DNA of 64,000 bases from Leifsonia sp. 466MF. GTDB lineage: Bacteria; Actinomycetota; Actinomycetes; Actinomycetales; Microbacteriaceae. Made by a program: the position numbers and the translations under genes. Positions 7,724-15,634 of the stretch are shown here, piece by piece (the first letter of the stretch is position 1; the number at the start of each line of letters is the position of its first letter). The DNA is taken from NCBI RefSeq assembly GCF_900100265.1, contig NZ_LT629696.1:1302001-1366000 (forward strand), read 5' to 3'. A model generated the notes under the pieces. That model was not told the origin of the DNA and did no database searches. It saw nothing but the letters and a program-made list of their open reading frames with translations.

Positions 7724-8671
7724 ATGAGCGACTCCCCGGCCGCCCCGAGCCCCTACGAGGTCCTCGGCGTCCGTCCGGATGTGAGCCACGACGACCTGCG
7801 CCGCGCCTACCGACGTCTGCTGCGGGAGACCCATCCCGACACCGGCGGCACGGCGGCGGCGTTCCAGGCCGTCCAGCAGGCGTGGGAACTCATCGGCGAC
7901 CCGGAGGACCGCGCACGGTACGACCGCGGCGAGAGCATCACGGTGGATGCGGTGGCCGGCGACTCCGCCGGCGGCGGGTTCAGCGCGACCTTCCACTCTT
8001 CGCGCGGGACGTCGCGCGGCGCGACCGTCCGTGCCCGCAGCTACGGGCATCCCGGCGGCCGATCGCGGGAGCGCTTCCTCTCTCTCATGCGCGAGTGGAT
8101 GGGCCGGGGCACCGACGACCGCGACCCGTACGATCCCGCCCTGGTGCGCTCCGCACCGCGCGAGATCCGCCAGCTGCTCGCGGTCGCGCTCGCCGAGGAG
8201 GCGACGGCACGCGCCGTCTCCGGGCTGGGCATCGGTTTCACGATCTGGAACGACGTGGCTGTGCATCCCTCCACCGACGCGAAGATCGACCACATCGTGC
8301 TCGGCCCGGCCGGACTGTTCGCCATCCGCTCGGCGGACTGGGGCGCTCCGGTCAAGCTCGCCAAGGGTGAGGTGGTCGGCGAGGGTATCGGCCCCGACGA
8401 GGAGCCCTTCCACGACCTGTACCACGCGGCGAAGAGCTTCGGTCGGCAGGCCGGCGTCCGGTTCACTGGCTACATCGTCGTCGTGCCGGACGACGACCTC
8501 GACGTCCCCTTCGATGTCGTGCGGCGCGGCCGGCTGAGCGGCTCGATGCTCGTGCGCCGGTCCCTCCTCCCGCGGCTGCTCCGCGACGGCGCCAACGCGG
8601 CCGGGCGCGAGAGCGTCGACCGCGCGTTCGAACTGCGGACCCGGCTGCAGGAGGCCGTGCGGTTCGTCTGA
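7724..8671 (+). CDS. J-domain protein fused to a NERD-like (nuclease-related) domain
   Basis: A 315-residue protein. Residues 8-70 are a J domain with the required HPD (RETHPDTGG) and the usual helix ending in RARYDRG; this segment should stimulate an Hsp70. After a low-complexity linker, residues about 140-270 resemble a NERD domain: conserved TDAKIDHIVLGPAGLFAIRS, with the acidic residue and the strand ending in the catalytic-type position of restriction-like folds. The usual 'K' of the KxW motif is replaced by SADW, so nuclease activity is doubtful. No DnaK or GrpE gene lies nearby. Domain calls are by eye. Confidence 0.75.
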   Translation: MSDSPAAPSPYEVLGVRPDVSHDDLRRAYRRLLRETHPDTGGTAAAFQAVQQAWELIGDPEDRARYDRGESITVDAVAGDSAGGGFSATFHSSRGTSRGATVRARSYGHPGGRSRERFLSLMREWMGRGTDDRDPYDPALVRSAPREIRQLLAVALAEEATARAVSGLGIGFTIWNDVAVHPSTDAKIDHIVLGPAGLFAIRSADWGAPVKLAKGEVVGEGIGPDEEPFHDLYHAAKSFGRQAGVRFTGYIVVVPDDDLDVPFDVVRRGRLSGSMLVRRSLLPRLLRDGANAAGRESVDRAFELRTRLQEAVRFV

Positions 8672-8716
8672 ACCCGCTCTAGACACGGCGCGGCCGGCGC
8701 GAGCAGAGTGGACGCC

Positions 8717-9106
8717 ATGGTCACCCCACTCGAGATCTTCAGCGGCTTCAGCGTCGACGACATCGCCGCGGCCAAATCCTTCTACGGCGACACCCTCGGG
8801 CTCGCGATCAGCGACGGCCCGATGGGCAACCTCGACCTCGAGCTGCCCTCCGGCGGTCACGTGTTCATCTACCCGAAGCCCGACCACACTCCGGCGACGT
8901 TCACCATCCTGAACCTCGTCGTGGAGGACATCGACGCTGCCGTCGACGACCTCAACTCGCGCGGGGTGGCGACGGCGATCTACGACGATCCGTCGCTGCC
9001 GACCGACGGGAAGGGCGTGCTCCGGGGCCGCGCGGCCGGCCAGGGACCGGATATCGCCTGGTTCCGCGACCCCGCGGGCAACGTGATCTCGGTCCTGCAG
9101 AACTGA
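8717..9106 (+). CDS. VOC-family protein
   Basis: A 129-residue VOC-fold protein with the N-terminal module around SVDDIAAAKSFYGDTLGL and the C-terminal IAWFRDPAGNVISVLQ. It is unrelated in detail to the VOC gene 1.1 kb upstream. ATG 8717 is preferred to the in-frame GTG at 8708 because it begins directly before the conserved first strand. The substrate is unknown. It converges with the small hypothetical gene that follows, with only 10 bp between the stops. Confidence 0.83.
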   Translation: MVTPLEIFSGFSVDDIAAAKSFYGDTLGLAISDGPMGNLDLELPSGGHVFIYPKPDHTPATFTILNLVVEDIDAAVDDLNSRGVATAIYDDPSLPTDGKGVLRGRAAGQGPDIAWFRDPAGNVISVLQN

Positions 9107-9116
9107 CGGCGCGGCC

Positions 9117-9416
9117 TCAGGCGCGCTCGTCGTCGCTGTCGAGATCGCCGCTCTGCTGCAGGTCGCGCTCGTGCTCGGGCAGGTCGTCGGTGGAACGCGG
9201 GACGGTCGACACCAGCTGGAACGTCGCCTCCTCCGGCCATGACCGGTCGTCGACCAGCTCGTAGACGTCGAACGCCGACGCGCCCACGAAGTCGGACGGC
9301 ACGCGGATGCGGCTCGGCGGCACATCCACGTCGCTGGGCAGCGTGAGCGTGCGCGCGGGCTCCCCGTTGTCACGGAGGAGCACGGCGCGGAACGCGTGGG
9401 GACCGGAAATCGACAC
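9117..9416 (-). CDS. Conserved hypothetical protein, 99 aa
   Basis: A short, acidic-tailed protein with no signal peptide or membrane segment. I do not recognise a named domain. The first 75 residues alternate hydrophobic positions as in a small beta-rich fold (FRAVLLRDNGEPARTLTLPSD), and the last 20 are Asp/Glu-rich and probably disordered. Codon use matches its neighbours, and the GTG start at 9416 gives an intact reading frame between two converging and diverging genes, so it is probably real. Confidence 0.6.
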   Translation of the reverse strand: MSISGPHAFRAVLLRDNGEPARTLTLPSDVDVPPSRIRVPSDFVGASAFDVYELVDDRSWPEEATFQLVSTVPRSTDDLPEHERDLQQSGDLDSDDERA

Positions 9417-9524
9417 GCTGACACGTTAGGCGTGTCGCGCTGAGAGTTCGAGTCCTCCTCGGCTTTCATTCAGCAGCATCCCGACGAAGTCACGGCGGCC
9501 GCACGGGAGTTCTACACTGTGCAC

Positions 9525-10361
9525 GTGGAGCCCTTCATCGTCTGTCTCTGGATACTGGCCGCCGCCTGCCTGGCGACCTGGGTGCTGTCCCTCATCACCA
9601 ACGAGCACTCCTGGGTGGATCGCATCTGGTCGATCGTGCCCGTCGTGTACGTATGGGTCTTCGCAGGTGCGGCCGGTCTCGCGGACGCGCGCCTCGACCT
9701 CATGGCGATCCTGGTGACGCTGTGGGGAGCACGCCTCACCTTCAACTTCGCCCGGAAGGGCGGCTACGCGCCCGGGGGAGAGGACTACCGCTGGGTGGTG
9801 CTGCGCGGGCGGATGGGCGCGGGGGCGTTCCAGGTCTTCAACCTGTTCTTCATCGTGATCTACCAGAACATCCTGCTGCTCCTCATCGCCCTCCCCGCGT
9901 GGACCGCATACCAGCACCGGACGCCGTTGAACGCGCTCGACGTCATCCTCGCCGCCGTGTTCCTCTTCTTCCTCACCGGCGAGACGATCGCCGACCAGCA
10001 GCAGTGGAACTTCCACCGCTGGAAGAAGCTTGAGGTGGCGGCCGGCCGCGAGCCGTCGCCGCGTTTCCTCCAGTCGGGCCTCTTCCGGTTCTCGCGCCAT
10101 CCCAACTTCTTCTTCGAGCAGGCGCAGTGGTGGGTGCTCTTCCTGTTCGGATGCGTCGCCGCGGGATCCCTCCTGCAGTGGACGGTCATCGGGCCGCTCC
10201 TGCTGACCGGCCTGTTCATCGGCTCGACTGTGTTCACCGAGAGCATCAGCCGGTCGCGCTACCCGGAGTACGCGGAGTACCAGGCGCGCACCTCGCCGGT
10301 GATCCCGTGGTTCCCCGGCCGCGGGGCCGGAGCGGCGCGCGTGTCGCCCGAATCGCGGTGA
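9525..10361 (+). CDS. DUF1295 / steroid 5-alpha-reductase-like membrane protein
   Basis: A 278-residue polytopic protein with about six to seven hydrophobic segments. The C-terminal third has the isoprenylcysteine methyltransferase/steroid reductase-like signature: SGLFRFSRHPNFFFEQAQWW, then FTESISRSRYPEYAEYQ. DUF1295 proteins are predicted NADPH-dependent reductases or methyltransferases acting on lipids. GTG 9525 is chosen over GTG 9519 because a TACACT -10 box (9513-9518) would place the transcription start on it (leaderless). The alternative start adds only two residues. Confidence 0.8.
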   Translation: MEPFIVCLWILAAACLATWVLSLITNEHSWVDRIWSIVPVVYVWVFAGAAGLADARLDLMAILVTLWGARLTFNFARKGGYAPGGEDYRWVVLRGRMGAGAFQVFNLFFIVIYQNILLLLIALPAWTAYQHRTPLNALDVILAAVFLFFLTGETIADQQQWNFHRWKKLEVAAGREPSPRFLQSGLFRFSRHPNFFFEQAQWWVLFLFGCVAAGSLLQWTVIGPLLLTGLFIGSTVFTESISRSRYPEYAEYQARTSPVIPWFPGRGAGAARVSPESR

Positions 10362-10403
10362 CACACCCCGCGCGACGCTGAGGACCGGGGCTACGGTGGA
10401 GGC

Positions 10404-10898
10404 ATGTCCTGCATCCGGTTCAACACCCCCGCCCAGCGCCAGGCCATGCGGAACCACCGGCCGGCCATGCTCACCGCCGAGGAGGCGGCCGCGCTTCACC
10501 CGGCACCCGAGGTGACGGAGAGCAAGTTCCGCCGTCTGAGGTTGCTGGCGTCCGACCCGAATCCGAAGATCCGGGAGGCGGTCGCCAGCAGCTACAACAC
10601 GCCGGTGGACCTGTTCGCGACGCTCGCGAAGGACCCCGACGACGGAGTGCGCGGCTGCGTCGCGAAGAACGAGGCGACGCCGTGCGACATCCTGCGTGAG
10701 CTCGCGGACGACCGCTCCGAGACTGTGCGCGGCTGGGTGGCCGTCAACTACTTCGTCCCGGCGGATGTGATGGAGAAGCTCGCGTCCGACCGCAGCCGCA
10801 CGGTCCGGAGCCTGGTGAAGTGGAAGGCATCGCTGGCGGACGAGGAGCAGGCGCCGGAAGGGCAGCGGGCGGAGAGCCGCCCGGTCCCGGTGGCCTGA
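10404..10898 (+). CDS. Leucine-rich-repeat-variant (LRV)-like repeat protein
   Basis: A 164-residue protein. From about residue 45 it consists of about four 24-residue repeats of the pattern LAxDPxxxVRxxVAxNxxTPxDIL, the alternating helices seen in LRV and HEAT-like solenoids. Family members are usually protein-binding scaffolds. The N-terminal CIRF(N)TPAQRQAMRNHRP segment is Arg-rich, and the C-terminus is a charged tail. TACGGT sits 6 nt before ATG 10404, so the transcript may be leaderless. One base separates it from the S4 gene. Function is unknown. Confidence 0.7.
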   Translation: MSCIRFNTPAQRQAMRNHRPAMLTAEEAAALHPAPEVTESKFRRLRLLASDPNPKIREAVASSYNTPVDLFATLAKDPDDGVRGCVAKNEATPCDILRELADDRSETVRGWVAVNYFVPADVMEKLASDRSRTVRSLVKWKASLADEEQAPEGQRAESRPVPVA

Positions 10899-10899
10899 C

Positions 10900-11304
10900 A
10901 TGGCCGGCTCCACCCCGCACGCGACGCCGCCGGACGGCGGCCGCTCCAGCGTCCGCGTCGACTCGTGGGCCTGGGCGGTCCGGCTGTTCAAGACGCGCTC
11001 CGCAGCCTCCGACGCGTGCAAGGCGGGCCACCTGAAGGTGAACGGCGACCGCGCGAAGCCCGCCCAACCGGTGAAGGTCGGCGACGAGGTGCGCGCGCTC
11101 GTCGGCGGCGTCGAGCGCATCTACATCGCACGCCGCCTGATCACCAAGCGGCTGAGCGCCGCCGCGGCCGCCGACTGCTTCGAGGACCGCACTCCGCCAC
11201 CCCCGCCACGCACCGAGGCACCGGCCGCCGTGCTGCGCGAGCGCGGCGCCGGACGCCCGACCAAGCGCGAACGGCGACTGCTCGAGCAGCTCCGGGGCCG
11301 CTGA
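10900..11304 (+). CDS. S4-domain RNA-binding protein (Hsp15/HslR-like)
   Basis: A 134-residue protein whose residues 14-70 form an S4 RNA-binding module (RVDSWAWAVRLFKTRSAASDACKAG, split around residue 30, then HLKVNGDRAKPAQPVKVGDEV). The tail is basic (GRPTKRERRLLEQL), as in Hsp15, which rescues stalled 50S subunits in E. coli. The ATG at 10900 follows the LRV gene by 1 bp, and the stop overlaps the ATG of the DUF72 gene, so the three form a transcription unit. The ribosomal role is by family only. Confidence 0.82.
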   Translation: MAGSTPHATPPDGGRSSVRVDSWAWAVRLFKTRSAASDACKAGHLKVNGDRAKPAQPVKVGDEVRALVGGVERIYIARRLITKRLSAAAAADCFEDRTPPPPPRTEAPAAVLRERGAGRPTKRERRLLEQLRGR

Positions 11305-12134
11305 TGGCGTTCGCGCGCATCGGCATCTCCGGCTGGACCTACGCCCCGTGGCGAGGCGTGTTCTACCCGCCGAAGCTGCCGCACCGCCTCGAGCTGGAGT
11401 ACGCCGCCGAACGGCTGGACTCCATCGAGATCAACGGCAGCTTCTACTCGTTGCAGCGTCCGACGAGCTATCGGACGTGGGCGGAGCGCACACCGGACGA
11501 GTTCGTGTTCTCGGTCAAAGGCGGTCGCTACATCACCCACATCCTGCGCTTGAAGAACGCCAGGGGAGCCGTCGCCAACTTCTTCGCCTCCGGCGTGCTC
11601 GCCCTCGGCCCGAAGCTCGGACCGCTGCTGTGGCAGCTGCCGCCGACCCTGCAGTTCGAGGCGGGTGAGGTGGATGCGTTCCTCGGCATGCTGCCGCGCA
11701 CCACGACCGAGGCGGCTGCGCTCGCCCGCGAGACGACGCTGAAGGAGGACCGCACGCACTTGGCGGCGGGGGAGGAGCGCCCGCTGCGGCACGCGGTGGA
11801 GGTGCGCCACGCCTCCTTCGACGTCCCGGAGTTCGCCGCGCTCGCCCGCGCACACGGGGTCGCGATCGTGCTGGCCGACACCGCCGGCCGTTATCCGGTC
11901 ATCCGCGACACGACCGCCGACTTCGTCTACGTGCGGCTGCACGGCGACGAGGAGCTGTACACCAGCGGGTACACCGACGAGTCGCTCGACCGCTGGGCGG
12001 CGGAGCTCAGCATCCACCTCGCCCAGGGCCGGGATGTGTACGCCTACTTCGACAACGACGTGAAGGTGCGCGCCCCCTACGATGCCATGGGCCTGCGTGA
12101 CCGCCTTTCCGAGTGGACGCCGCGTCCTCACTAG
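11304..12134 (+). CDS. DUF72 (YecE-like) TIM-barrel protein
   Basis: A 276-residue protein with the DUF72 hallmarks: IGISGWTYAPWRG at the start, YAAERLDSIEINGSFYSLQ around residue 40, FSVKGGRYITHILRL near 75, AVEVRHASF near 165 and YAYFDNDVK near the end. The family has a TIM-barrel fold but no established reaction. ATG 11304 overlaps the stop of the S4 gene by one base, and the earlier open frame is a shadow of that gene. Confidence 0.88.
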   Translation: MAFARIGISGWTYAPWRGVFYPPKLPHRLELEYAAERLDSIEINGSFYSLQRPTSYRTWAERTPDEFVFSVKGGRYITHILRLKNARGAVANFFASGVLALGPKLGPLLWQLPPTLQFEAGEVDAFLGMLPRTTTEAAALARETTLKEDRTHLAAGEERPLRHAVEVRHASFDVPEFAALARAHGVAIVLADTAGRYPVIRDTTADFVYVRLHGDEELYTSGYTDESLDRWAAELSIHLAQGRDVYAYFDNDVKVRAPYDAMGLRDRLSEWTPRPH

Positions 12135-12144
12135 ACTCGGGAGC

Positions 12145-12777
12145 GTGCAGGGTGAGAGCGCCGTGGTGAGTTCGCGGGTGTGGACGATCCCCAACGTGCT
12201 CAGCTTCTTCCGGCTCGCGCTGGTCCCCGTGTTCCTGTGGCTGATCATCGTCGGGGAGGACGGCCTCGCCCTCCTCGTGCTGGTCTTCTCCAGCGTGACC
12301 GACTTCCTCGATGGCTTCCTCGCGCGCCGCCTGCACCAGGAGTCCCGTCTCGGGCAGCTGCTCGACCCCGCCGCCGACCGGCTCTACATCTTCGCGGCGC
12401 TCATCGGCCTGTGCTGGCGCGAGGTCATCCCCTGGTGGCTGTTCCTGGTGATCGTGGCGCGGGATGTGATGCTCGCCGTCCTCGGCGTCATCCTCGCGAA
12501 CCACGGGTTCGGGCCGCTTCCCGTGCACCACCTGGGAAAAGTGGCCACCTTCTGCCTGTTCTGGGCGCTCCCGCTGCTGATGCTGGGCGAGGCGTTCGAG
12601 CCGCTCGCACCCTTCTCCCTCCCGCTGGGCTGGGCCTTCGCACTGTGGGGCGCCTTCCTCTACTGGTGGGCCGGCATCGTGTACATCCGGGAGACGGCAC
12701 GGGTAATCCGCCTTCCGGCCGATGACAGGAGCCCGCGATCGGATACGCTGGACGGCAAGGAGGTTGACGGTGCCTGA
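12145..12777 (+). CDS. CDP-alcohol phosphatidyltransferase (PgsA-like)
   Basis: A 210-residue membrane enzyme carrying the family signature DG-x2-AR-x8-G-x3-D-x3-D: DGFLARRLHQESRLGQLLD followed by PAAD (about residues 57-79). About five to six membrane spans follow. It transfers a phosphatidyl group from CDP-diacylglycerol to an alcohol, and phosphatidylglycerophosphate, inositol-phosphate or cardiolipin products are all possible. GTG 12145 lies 7 nt after a TAGACT -10 box, favouring a leaderless start; GTG 12163 is an alternative. The last 8 bases overlap garA. In Mycobacterium tuberculosis a pgsA-type gene is also near garA. Confidence 0.85.
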   Translation: MQGESAVVSSRVWTIPNVLSFFRLALVPVFLWLIIVGEDGLALLVLVFSSVTDFLDGFLARRLHQESRLGQLLDPAADRLYIFAALIGLCWREVIPWWLFLVIVARDVMLAVLGVILANHGFGPLPVHHLGKVATFCLFWALPLLMLGEAFEPLAPFSLPLGWAFALWGAFLYWWAGIVYIRETARVIRLPADDRSPRSDTLDGKEVDGA

Positions 12778-13276
12778 AGACATTAACCCGAACGGCCCGG
12801 CCGACGGAGCCGACGACGCCGCCAAGGGCCCCCTGCGGGACGCGGCGGGCAACGAGGACACGACCGCGCGTTTCGGCGAGGAGTTCATCTCGAAGATGTA
12901 CCCCTCGGGCGAGGTGTCGCCGGAGGAGCAGGAGGCCATCGCCGCCCTGCCGTCCGGCTCCGCCCTGCTGATCGTGCGACGGGGGCCGAACTCGGGCGCC
13001 CGCTTCCTCCTCGATGCCGACGTCACGACGGCCGGTCGCCATCCCAACGCGGACATCTTCCTCGACGACGTGACGGTCTCGCGTCGTCACGCGGAGTTCA
13101 CCCGCCGCGGCACCTCCTTCGAGGTCCGCGACCTGGGCTCTCTGAACGGGACGTACTACGACGGCGTCCGGATCGAGAGCGCGCTCCTCTCCGACTCGGC
13201 CGAGGTGCAGATCGGCAAGTTCCGCCTCACCTTCTACGCCTCGCGTCACGACCTCGCCGCAGCGGCGAACGGCTAG
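12770..13276 (+). CDS. garA: FHA-domain regulator GarA/OdhI
   Basis: A 168-residue protein: an N-terminal tail with a paired-threonine motif (NEDTTARFGEEF, about residues 28-39) and an FHA domain from about 75 to 155, with GRHPNADIFLDD, SRRHAEF and LGSLNGTYYDG. In mycobacteria and corynebacteria, phosphorylation of one of these threonines by Ser/Thr kinases makes the FHA domain bind its own tail and stops inhibition of 2-oxoglutarate dehydrogenase. The motif here reads DTT where those proteins have ETT. An AAGGAGG site sits 6 nt before the GTG at 12770. The downstream ftsR overlaps by one base. Confidence 0.9.
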   Translation: MPEDINPNGPADGADDAAKGPLRDAAGNEDTTARFGEEFISKMYPSGEVSPEEQEAIAALPSGSALLIVRRGPNSGARFLLDADVTTAGRHPNADIFLDDVTVSRRHAEFTRRGTSFEVRDLGSLNGTYYDGVRIESALLSDSAEVQIGKFRLTFYASRHDLAAAANG

Positions 13277-13968
13277 TGGCCCGGCCGGCCACCAGGGCCG
13301 CCGACGGCGCTCCGGCCCTGCTCAGCATCGGCCAGGTCCTCGCGCGGCTCACTCCCGAGTTCCCGGACCTGTCGTCGTCGAAGCTGCGCTTCCTGGAGGA
13401 GCGCGGGCTGGTTGCGCCGGCTCGCACGGCCTCGGGGTACCGCAAGTTCTCGCCGGCCGATGTGGAGCGGCTGCGCGCCGTGCTCGCCATGCAGCGCGAC
13501 CACTACCTCCCGCTGAAGGTCATCAAGAAATACTTCGCCGATCTGGATGCGGGGCTCGATCCGGCGTTCCCTGGCACCGCGCCCGCGGGGTCCATCCTCG
13601 CCGGCACCCGGCGGTACCGGCGTGACGAGCTGCTGCGCGAGGCCGGCGCCGACGCGGAACTGCTGCAGGACGCCGTGAGCGCCTCGCTGCTCCCGGCCTC
13701 CGACGTGTACGGCGACGAAGCGCTGACCGTGCTCCGCGCCCTTGCCGAGCTCCGCCGCAGCGGGATCGAGCCGCGGCATCTTCGCGGTTTCCGCGCAGCG
13801 GCCGAGCGCGAGATCGGGTTGATCGAGACCGCGCTCGTCCCCATCGCGCGCCGCAACGACGTGAGCAGCAAGGCCCGTACGGCCGAACTCGCCCGGGAGA
13901 TCGCGGCGCAGCTCGACGTGGTGCGCGGCAGCATCATCCGCTCATCCATCGCCCGGCTGCGTCCGTGA
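13276..13968 (+). CDS. ftsR: MerR-family regulator FtsR
   Basis: A 230-residue protein with an N-terminal MerR DNA-binding domain (LSIGQVLARLTPEFPDLSSS, KLRFLEERGLVAPARTASGYR; about residues 15-80) and a longer C-terminal helical region. Position directly after garA is the conserved site of ftsR (cg1631 in C. glutamicum, Rv1828 in M. tuberculosis). In C. glutamicum this gene activates ftsZ; here ftsZ is 34 kb away in the same window. The GTG start overlaps the garA TAG stop. The ftsZ-control role is inference from homology and synteny. Confidence 0.85.
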   Translation: MARPATRAADGAPALLSIGQVLARLTPEFPDLSSSKLRFLEERGLVAPARTASGYRKFSPADVERLRAVLAMQRDHYLPLKVIKKYFADLDAGLDPAFPGTAPAGSILAGTRRYRRDELLREAGADAELLQDAVSASLLPASDVYGDEALTVLRALAELRRSGIEPRHLRGFRAAAEREIGLIETALVPIARRNDVSSKARTAELAREIAAQLDVVRGSIIRSSIARLRP

Positions 13969-14013
13969 CGGCCCCGGCGCCTCGACACGCCGAAACCGAA
14001 AGGGCGGATGTCG

Positions 14014-14042
14014 TTGCCCGGCGACCGCCGCGTGGGTACCGT
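14014..14042 (+). promoter_or_regulatory. Probable promoter of the second merR gene
   Basis: TTGCCC (14014-14019) and TACCGT (14037-14042) are separated by 17 bp, a good sigma-70-like pair in the 132-bp gap after ftsR. The predicted start leaves a 5' leader of about 50 nt, with GAGAGG before ATG 14101. Confidence 0.5.
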
Positions 14043-14100
14043 GGATGAAGCGACGCGGATGCGACGCGCGATCCACAACCCGGGGTGAGAGGCGAACAAC

Positions 14101-14652
14101 ATGAGCGAACTGAGTCGTGAAGACGGCGTCGCCCGGTACGACCTCGGACTCCTCTTCACCGACGGCCTCCCCGAGATGGACGACGTGAACGGTTACCGCG
14201 GTGCGGTCGCCGCCCGCGCGGCCGGCATCTCGTACCGCCAGCTGGACTACTGGGCGCGCACCGGACTGGTCGAGCCGACCGTCCGCGGTGCCGCTGGTTC
14301 CGGTTCGCAGCGCCTGTACGGCTTCCGCGACATCCTCGTCCTCAAGCTGGTGAAGCGCCTTCTCGACACCGGCATCTCGCTGCAGCAGATCCGCACGGCG
14401 GTCAACCAGCTGCGCGAGTCGGGCGTCAACGACCTCGCCCAGACGACGCTCATGAGCGACGGCGCGAGCGTCTACCTCTGCACCTCGAACGACGAGGTCA
14501 TCGACCTGGTCAGCCGCGGGCAGGGCGTCTTCGGCATCGCCGTCGGCAAGGTGCTGCGCGAGGTCGAGTCGAGCCTCGTCGAGCTGGACACGCAGACCGA
14601 CGCCATGGACGAGCTAGCCGCCCGTCGCGCCGCGCGCACCCGCGCCTCCTAA
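14101..14652 (+). CDS. MerR-family regulator (Rv1830-type)
   Basis: A 183-residue protein with a MerR HTH (about residues 36-105: GISYRQLDYWARTGLVEPTV, then QRLYGFRDILVLKLVKRLL). The C-terminal part is short, with a coiled segment rather than a metal or drug site. It matches the second MerR gene of the garA-ftsR-x-merR module (Rv1830, cg1633). The gene for a bifunctional-nuclease-type protein that lies between the two regulators in M. tuberculosis (Rv1829) is absent here; only 132 bp separate them. Its targets are unknown. Confidence 0.8.
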   Translation: MSELSREDGVARYDLGLLFTDGLPEMDDVNGYRGAVAARAAGISYRQLDYWARTGLVEPTVRGAAGSGSQRLYGFRDILVLKLVKRLLDTGISLQQIRTAVNQLRESGVNDLAQTTLMSDGASVYLCTSNDEVIDLVSRGQGVFGIAVGKVLREVESSLVELDTQTDAMDELAARRAARTRAS

Positions 14653-14671
14653 ACTCCCGCCACCTAGCCAA

Positions 14672-14728
14672 CAGCTCCTGACTTTTTCGGCCTCAAACGA
14701 TGTTTTGAGCGGAAAAACTCAGGAGCTG
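14672..14728. repeat. Long inverted repeat (palindrome B), convergent junction
   Basis: Arms at 14672-14698 and 14702-14728 pair over most of 27 nt. The outer 10 nt (CAGCTCCTGA/TCAGGAGCTG) are perfect, and each arm contains a five-base T or A run. It fills the 93-bp gap between merR and the converging parA, so a bidirectional terminator role is likely. It has the same layout as palindrome A but a different sequence. Confidence 0.75.
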
Positions 14729-14745
14729 ATTGCTTCTTGCCCGGG

Positions 14746-15555
14746 TCAGGACTGGGCGGTCGCGTACTCGCCGATGCGGGCGGTGCGCAGCACACGCTCC
14801 AGCAGCAGGTCGAAGTTGTGCGCCATCTCCTGAGCGCTCTCGCCCGGCCAGACGTGCAGCGGCTTCGCCGCGCCCTGCGCCTGCTGCAGTGACGTGCGCT
14901 CCGGCAGCTGGGGCGACAGCACGAGCGGCCCGAACATGTCGCGCAGCTCCTTGATGCGGAACTGGTGCTCGAGCGACTGGACGCGCGCGCGGTTCACGAT
15001 GATGCCGAGCGGCTGGAGGCGCGGCGAGAGCCCGCGGCGGATCTCCTCGATCGCACGCAGTGCACGGTCGGCGGCGGCGACCGAGAACAGGCCGGGCTCG
15101 GTCACGACGGCCACCCGGTCGCTCGCGGCCCACGCTGTGCGGGTGAGCGCGTTGAGCGACGGGGCGCAGTCGATGAGGACCAGCTCGTAGTCGTGCTCGA
15201 CGTTGGCGAGCGCCTCCTCGAGCTTCCAGATGTCGCGGATGCTCGGGTGCGGTCCGTCGAAGTTGATCGCGGACGGGCTGCCGATCATGACGTCGATCGT
15301 GCCGGAACGGCCCTTCGTCCAGCCGGAAGGGGCGATCGCGGCGCGCACGATCTTCTCCTTGGGCGACGCGAGCACATCGGCGACGTTGAGGTGACCGGCG
15401 ACCTGGATGTCCATGCCGGTCGAGACATCCGATTGCGGATCGAGGTCCACCACCAGCGTCCGGAGGCCCTTCGCGAACGCCGCCGACGCCAGACCGAGCG
15501 TCACCGTCGTCTTTCCGACACCGCCCTTGAGGGAGCTAACGCTGAGTACGTGCAC
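14746..15555 (-). CDS. Orphan ParA/Soj-family ATPase
   Basis: A 269-residue Walker-type ATPase: deviant Walker A KGGVGKTT (residues 10-17) with the signature lysine, Walker A' VVDLDPQSD (about 38) and Walker B VLIDCAPSL (about 125). No parB, parS-like repeat or partner gene is next to it, so it may position some protein or cargo other than the chromosome. GTG 15555 is preferred to the upstream GTG 15564 because TAACGT (15563-15568, minus strand) would start the transcript on it. It is divergent from pyc with an 79-bp gap. Confidence 0.82.
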   Translation of the reverse strand: MHVLSVSSLKGGVGKTTVTLGLASAAFAKGLRTLVVDLDPQSDVSTGMDIQVAGHLNVADVLASPKEKIVRAAIAPSGWTKGRSGTIDVMIGSPSAINFDGPHPSIRDIWKLEEALANVEHDYELVLIDCAPSLNALTRTAWAASDRVAVVTEPGLFSVAAADRALRAIEEIRRGLSPRLQPLGIIVNRARVQSLEHQFRIKELRDMFGPLVLSPQLPERTSLQQAQGAAKPLHVWPGESAQEMAHNFDLLLERVLRTARIGEYATAQS

Positions 15556-15634
15556 GAGAGCCACGTTACCTTCACTAGTCTTAGAGAACCTAACCGTTTG
15601 CTGTGTGGTGTCGACCCCTGCTCGAAAGGTCCCC

